From contig CM027379.1 in NCBI GenBank assembly GCA_015680905.1, positions 32,072,501-32,136,500 on the forward strand: a DNA stretch of 64,000 nucleotides. Reading direction: 5' to 3'. This DNA is from Coptis chinensis. Its lineage: Eukaryota; Streptophyta; Magnoliopsida; Ranunculales; Ranunculaceae. This document shows positions 59,346 through 64,000 of the stretch, piece after piece (position 1 is the stretch's first letter; the number at the start of each line of letters is the position of its first letter). The notes beneath the pieces were generated by a model. It was not told where the DNA came from. It was given only the letters and a program-made list of their open reading frames with translations, and did no database searches. The position numbers and the translations under genes were made by a program.

Positions 59346-61079
59346 CATTTTGCTTGTCCTCAAGCAAAGAAGAGACATTAAAACAGATAAGTGGCCAAAA
59401 CTGTGCATTCTAAGCTAAGTCTCGTTTCGCAGAGTGCGATTGCATTGACCATATCCAACAAGGCCTTAAACCACTAGGAATTCCCTAGTGGACGAGTTAT
59501 AGCCTCGTGAGAGTTTTCCAGAGAAGATACTTACAAACTTCATTTATACTACAACGACTCAGTAACAAAAGCTTGTTTCCTAAATTAATCTCAGATATAT
59601 ATATACATCTCCTTAGCGGGGAATGAGGATTAATTCTTTCGAAACTCAAGTTAATATGCATTCAATAATTAAAACATCTACATATGGGCATGCATACAGT
59701 GAATTTACATTGAATTGCACAAGCAGGGCTGTTTCTGGATCCTTTGGAGAGCATACCTAAATGGGTTCTCACATATATGTGTCGAAACATAAATTCGCTC
59801 ATAATTTTCCCACTCAGGTTTTGTTAACTCTAGTGTGCAGTGGGCACACTTTTCCTCACATACTCGATGACAGTCAGAGGAGCCGAGGTCGATCAATCAC
59901 ATCTACTACTTATTATCACACCATCCTACTCCTAATTGAGCTAGAGGTCTTTATTAGGTATTATGGGGCTTAGGTGATAGTGTAGAAAGAAATGGAAGTG
60001 GAAGATCAAAAATGATAAGTATGAGAGAATAAGGTCTTCAAGATATTTACACTCGAGAAATCCTTGTTTTCTTTTCCTACTCCTACCTGAGTTTTCCTAC
60101 CTTGCTCTTAAGCCTTTGTACTTATTTCATTCATTTTTTTTTTCAAGGCTTAAGAAACATGATTCTGTTTATTTATTTATTTTTTAAAGCAGGTAACTAA
60201 CTTTTATTTAGAACAAGTCTTCTTTTATTTTTCTACATTTCGTCCTATTTCTCATACTCATCACTTAGGTAGGTTCTTTTATTTGGGGTTAATATATGGG
60301 TAAGAAATTGTTGGTGAAAGTGAAAGGTTTGATGAAAGGTTCAGTGGAGTGACTAGCGGTAAAATTTGTAACAGGTAATAATTTATAGCTATGTCGATCC
60401 AAAGAATGCCTAAATTCTCGCCTAGGGTTCGGATGGTGATCAAGTAAGTCGATGCGTGATTTTCTCTATTCGGAAAAACTACTCCTCTGTGTCATTACTC
60501 ACAAATCACTCATATCAAGGCTTTTGGTTAGATTCTCACAAGATTGATAGTTTAAGTAGACTAACCGTGGGTTCCAGAAACTTACTGTCATGTACATTCA
60601 ATGATACTCAATGCATGAATACTCATGAAAAGATGTAAAAACTATTGCGTACGTATTAGCTTAAGTTTCTTAAAAACGAATCATAATTTGAATGCTAATG
60701 TGAGACTTCTAGATAATTTTCATCATTGAAAAAGAAACAAGACCTTGTCACTAATTACATTTACTAACAAGAAAATAGAAACTATATACAGACTATAAGT
60801 TGCCTAATAATAATTTTTTTTTTTTTAAATCACTCCCAAACAGAGTGATGATTAGTCTTCGAAATAGAAATAGATAAAAGAAAGGAATTACCTGATAACC
60901 GTGAACAAAATTAGAGCTGGATTGCTGGAACAGAAAGTTGTGGTAACATAATATATTATACAGAAAAAAAAATAAAAAAATAAAAAAAAAATAAACAACA
61001 AAGAAAAACAGTAGCACACTATATACAACTATATACAGTTAGATATATGTACAATTCCCTACTCAAGTTTACCATCCAA
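59346..61079 (-). other. 3' non-coding region of the Athila-type element
   Basis: AT-rich, with A- and T-runs (60,820, 60,965-60,995). A second 'cactcccaaacag' near 60,831 repeats the polypurine-tract neighbourhood. No gene seen. Confidence 0.5.
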
Positions 61080-62070
61080 GATGTGGTGAAGGTCTGGCAT
61101 CTTCTTCAGTGAAATGCATTTCCTTAGTATCGCACCAAAAAATAACGTATTCCCAAATGGTGGCCCATTCTTGTTCACCAGATTCGTTCAAATGTTTCAT
61201 CATCTTATCATCGTTTGGATAACAACAAACATGTCTCAAGTATCGTGTAGGACGTTTCCATTGCCTAAACCTTAATAAATGAATTATCTTGTTTCTTTGG
61301 GCACATAGAATCTACTTTGACCCAGTCATGAAAAGTAGCTGAAAACTGTGGGAAATGTGTCTTCATAATTCGGCAAGCAGTTACAGGTAAAAGTATATAC
61401 TGATCCCGAAAAGTATGAGCTCATTTCAAATTGGAGATAACACAGTTTAAGATATCAAAGAATGTATGACCTCGAGCAAAGCGATTGAAGACTACACATG
61501 CAAAGCATCATTGGCGGTAGAAAAATGCCAATCTCCCATGATGTTAAGAAGGACAAACAACATCGCATTTCCCATGTTCATGGTCATGCCGGGCTAAGGG
61601 AATGGTGATGTCCGCCATCCGCCAAGTTTAGTTCCTTCATCTTTAATTTCAAGACCGTCACCGATATCTATCTTAAAAGCAGCCATGAAAAGGAACAAGT
61701 AGAGTTGTGATAAATGTATGGACATGTTGTTGCCGCTCGTGATATGGAAGATCTAAAGTCAGGGCAAGTGTTGCCTCTGAAAAGACATGGTTTGTGCCAC
61801 CAACTTTGATTGTGAATCCGTCTAAGAAAAAGCCATGAGCAGCGTTGAATGCTGGTGTATCTTCCATATTAGCATAAAAGTAGGCCGCCAAACTTGGAGA
61901 ATAAGTTTGGTCAGGGAGAATAACAAGGGAAGACCACCCGATGTTAGTAATGCAATCACGGAAATGAAGTCCATAAGTATTGGAATCCATCATGGCCTGA
62001 AATGATTGCTCAGGGATGAGTTTCGGAGGTGTCCTGTTTGATGAAGATGCTACGTTCGATGAAGATGCCA
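61080..62070 (-). pseudogene. envelope-position ORF 2 of the Athila-type element (decayed)
   Basis: The best start is the ATG at 62,070 (MASSSNVASSS). About 130 residues are open (FRDCITNIGWSSLVILP, YSPSLAAYFYANME, FTIKVGGTNHVFSEATL ALTLDLP), ending at 61,673. Further codons of the same protein can be followed in broken frames toward 61,080. It carries the plant-transposon-type domain seen after integrase in Athila elements, where the product is often called envelope-like on position alone; no membrane segment is visible here. Confidence 0.6.
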
Positions 62071-62373
62071 TGTTTGATGGAGTGGAATGATGGGGAAAGA
62101 TATGAGAAGAAATATGTTCAAGAAAATTTGACTGGATGGAGGAATGAGTATGCAAGAAGATAAAACCTCCTATAATCAAGTTTAAAAGAACACGTTAAAA
62201 TTGTTATTATCACAACTTGAAATATGACAATCCTAGTAGGCATTTCTTACAAAAGAAGATACAAAGATAACAAAAATTTTAATTAAAGGAGCACACGACG
62301 AAACACTTAATAATAATATTTTTATTTTATTTATTTTGGGGAAAGTTGAGTTTTGTAAAAACAGAACGCAACC

Positions 62374-62394
62374 TTTTTTTTTTTTTTTTTTTTT
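62374..62394. repeat. poly(T) run
   Basis: Twenty-one T in a row at the end of the envelope-position ORF 1; on the minus strand this is poly(A) after its stop. Confidence 0.95.
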
Positions 62395-63479
62395 CATGGT
62401 TCAAAATGATGATAAGGATGGTGATAGGAATGCAGATCGTGGACAACACTGTTCAGTTCATCAATTTGTTGGCTAAGCTGGATTTGAAGGGTCCCCTGGT
62501 TTCCAGAGATCGTAGTTTGATTCTCTATTAGAAGAGTGTGATTTTCTAATGACTGAGAGTGAGTTTCCAATATTGCCTCTTGATCAACATCATGCATCGC
62601 TTGACGTTCTTGGAAATCCATAAGACTTTTGATGATGATTTCCTGACGTGCGTGTAGTTCCCTCATTCCTTGATGAAGAAATTGAATACCTTCCATGGGA
62701 TTAAAATTGTTCTGCATGACATTTTCATCAAAGAAATGTGCAGAGTTTGAGTTTTGGCCATCCATTTCATCTGGCAGAGCATCTGGCGTCCAAGAACCAC
62801 CGGCACAGTCTTTGTGAAGTATAGTAACAAATGCTCTTTGAAGAGGTATTTCTAGAAAAAATGCTGGATAACCCCAACACATCATAATTTTCGTGACTAA
62901 AGTAGGCAGAGGTGCTAACCTTATTGTTCTTCTGGTGATTGCGTTCCAGAGGTGTTGGATTATACAAAAATCATCTCTTTGATTTTGCATAATCTAAAGT
63001 AGGTGTAGTTGAGACTTGGTGACTTCAGATTGGTGTGATGTACCCACCACATTGTGTCCCAACCAATGGAGCACAGCTCGTTGATTCTGTTTCAAAAAGT
63101 GTTGAAGAACAACGTGATTTTTATTTCCGACTTCGCCATGAGATATGGTGGCCCGTAGTAACTTTTTGACGGAATTAAATGGGGACTCTGAAAGATCGAA
63201 CCCCGAGTCATTCATTGGAATTTGAAGTATGTCGGAGATAATTTCCTTAGTTAATTCAAAACGTTGTCCATAGGCATGGAAACATAATTTTCCATTTTCA
63301 AGTCCGCTAAATTGGTAGAACATCAAGACCAAATCTCTGGAATAGGCTGCTTCTACATGATATAGAAGAGGCATCCATCCTCGATGTACAATTTCTGTGT
63401 CATAAAAAGGAGAAAATCGGCCATCATCAAAAAAATTCAGGTAGTTCTTCTCGGGTACTATCTTTCTTGGTTGATCCAT
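62394..63479 (-). pseudogene. envelope-position ORF 1 of the Athila-type element, one stop
   Basis: The ATG at 63,479 opens MDQPRKIVPEKNYLNFF. The domain includes HRGWMPLLYHVEAAYSRDLV, then FELTKEIISDILQIPMN and LHWLGHNVV. A single TAG at about 62,994 interrupts it, after which the same frame continues (MCWGYPAFFLEIPLQRAF, GGSWTPDALPDEMDG) and ends in a Gln-rich stretch with coiled-coil character (about residues 260-350) and HPYHHFEP. Joined, it would be about 361 codons. It is related to the ORF at 61,080-62,070 (GW..L, AAYS..L), so this element carries two such genes in tandem. Confidence 0.65.
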
Positions 63480-64000
63480 TTGGAAGGATAATTGATGGAA
63501 GGATAGTGTAGGAACCGTGAAATGAGAATGGCTGAAAGGAAGAGATTTATAGCAAATATAGGATCTGGTACGAATCAGGATGCCAAGTGCATCTAGATCT
63601 TGACTTACAAGTGAAACATGTGATGTTGGTATCCCTAATTATGTACAGCAACTATGGGTATCCATAGTATGTCTTTTCATGTCAGGTGTCCAAAAACAAT
63701 TAATGAGGTCTTAAAATGATAGAAAATACGGAGAAAAGTTTCACAGGGCAGTTAGACCTACACGTAATTTCAAAATTTATGATCATACCTCAATAATAGA
63801 AGATGGATAGAATAATTGAGCTGCGTGCATGACAAGTGTTAGGCGTACCATGTAGCGTGCACGATCTTCTCTGAAAGCAATAAGTTGAGTTTGATTTATT
63901 TTATTGCGTTATTGATTTTTCTTATTTGTTATGGTTTTGATAACTATTTTATGGTTATGATAAGGTAAAAATACAACTAATATACACAATTTATTAAATA
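63480..64000 (-). other. region upstream of envelope-position ORF 1
   Basis: Nothing coding is recognised; the integrase end of this element is presumably beyond the window or deleted. Confidence 0.4.

Overview
This is a stretch of plant nuclear DNA, almost certainly from a flowering plant and probably a eudicot. It is AT-rich. It holds one complete intron-bearing gene for an organelle-type cysteinyl-tRNA synthetase, remains of a plant VPS54 and a PPR protein, nested Ty3/gypsy retrotransposons of the Athila and Tat types, LINE fragments, a TRIM and several MITEs. Nothing looks bacterial or viral.

Layout. 1-711 is the end of an Athila-type LTR sitting inside a decayed, plus-strand Tat-type element (712-7,590). 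That element has the end of RT, two RNase H domains, an integrase, a long 3' region with an 87-bp tandem repeat, a polypurine tract and a 3' LTR. It lies just beyond the integrase stop of a decayed minus-strand Athila-type element (7,591-16,703; integrase, RNase H, RT, protease, gag, leader with a 135-bp inverted repeat, mutated primer-binding site, 5' LTR).

16,704-28,370 is the most unusual part. It is a tandem array of twelve ~670-bp units, each made of the upstream region and the first ~74 codons of the cysteinyl-tRNA synthetase gene plus ~170 bp of other sequence. All are broken at the same point, before the HIGH catalytic motif. The array is split once by a 3,668-bp insertion with LTR-like ends and a 5-bp target duplication. 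It runs head to tail straight into the intact gene (28,576-32,413, nine exons, 547 residues), which looks functional. Shared variants show three-unit higher-order duplication within the array.

33,073-51,181 holds a truncated PPR fragment, several MITEs (two with perfect 8-bp target duplications, one with a TAA duplication) and eleven recognisable exons of VPS54. The VPS54 copy lacks its N-terminus and two internal blocks and has a stop and a frameshift, so it is a pseudogene. LINE fragments, an inverted repeat and a TRIM lie in its introns. 52,660-55,490 carries an intronless, frameshifted HOP/STI1-like TPR gene joined to a different C-terminal domain and flanked by diverged direct repeats.

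56,244-64,000 is again retrotransposon: the LTR, primer-binding site and gag of another plus-strand Tat-type element, interrupted at 57,810 by the 3' LTR of a minus-strand Athila-type element. The 3' internal region of that element contains two related envelope-position ORFs (61,080-63,479).

Limits: exon borders, family names and domain calls come from reading the sequence and memory of the families. No database search was run. The species and expression are not known.
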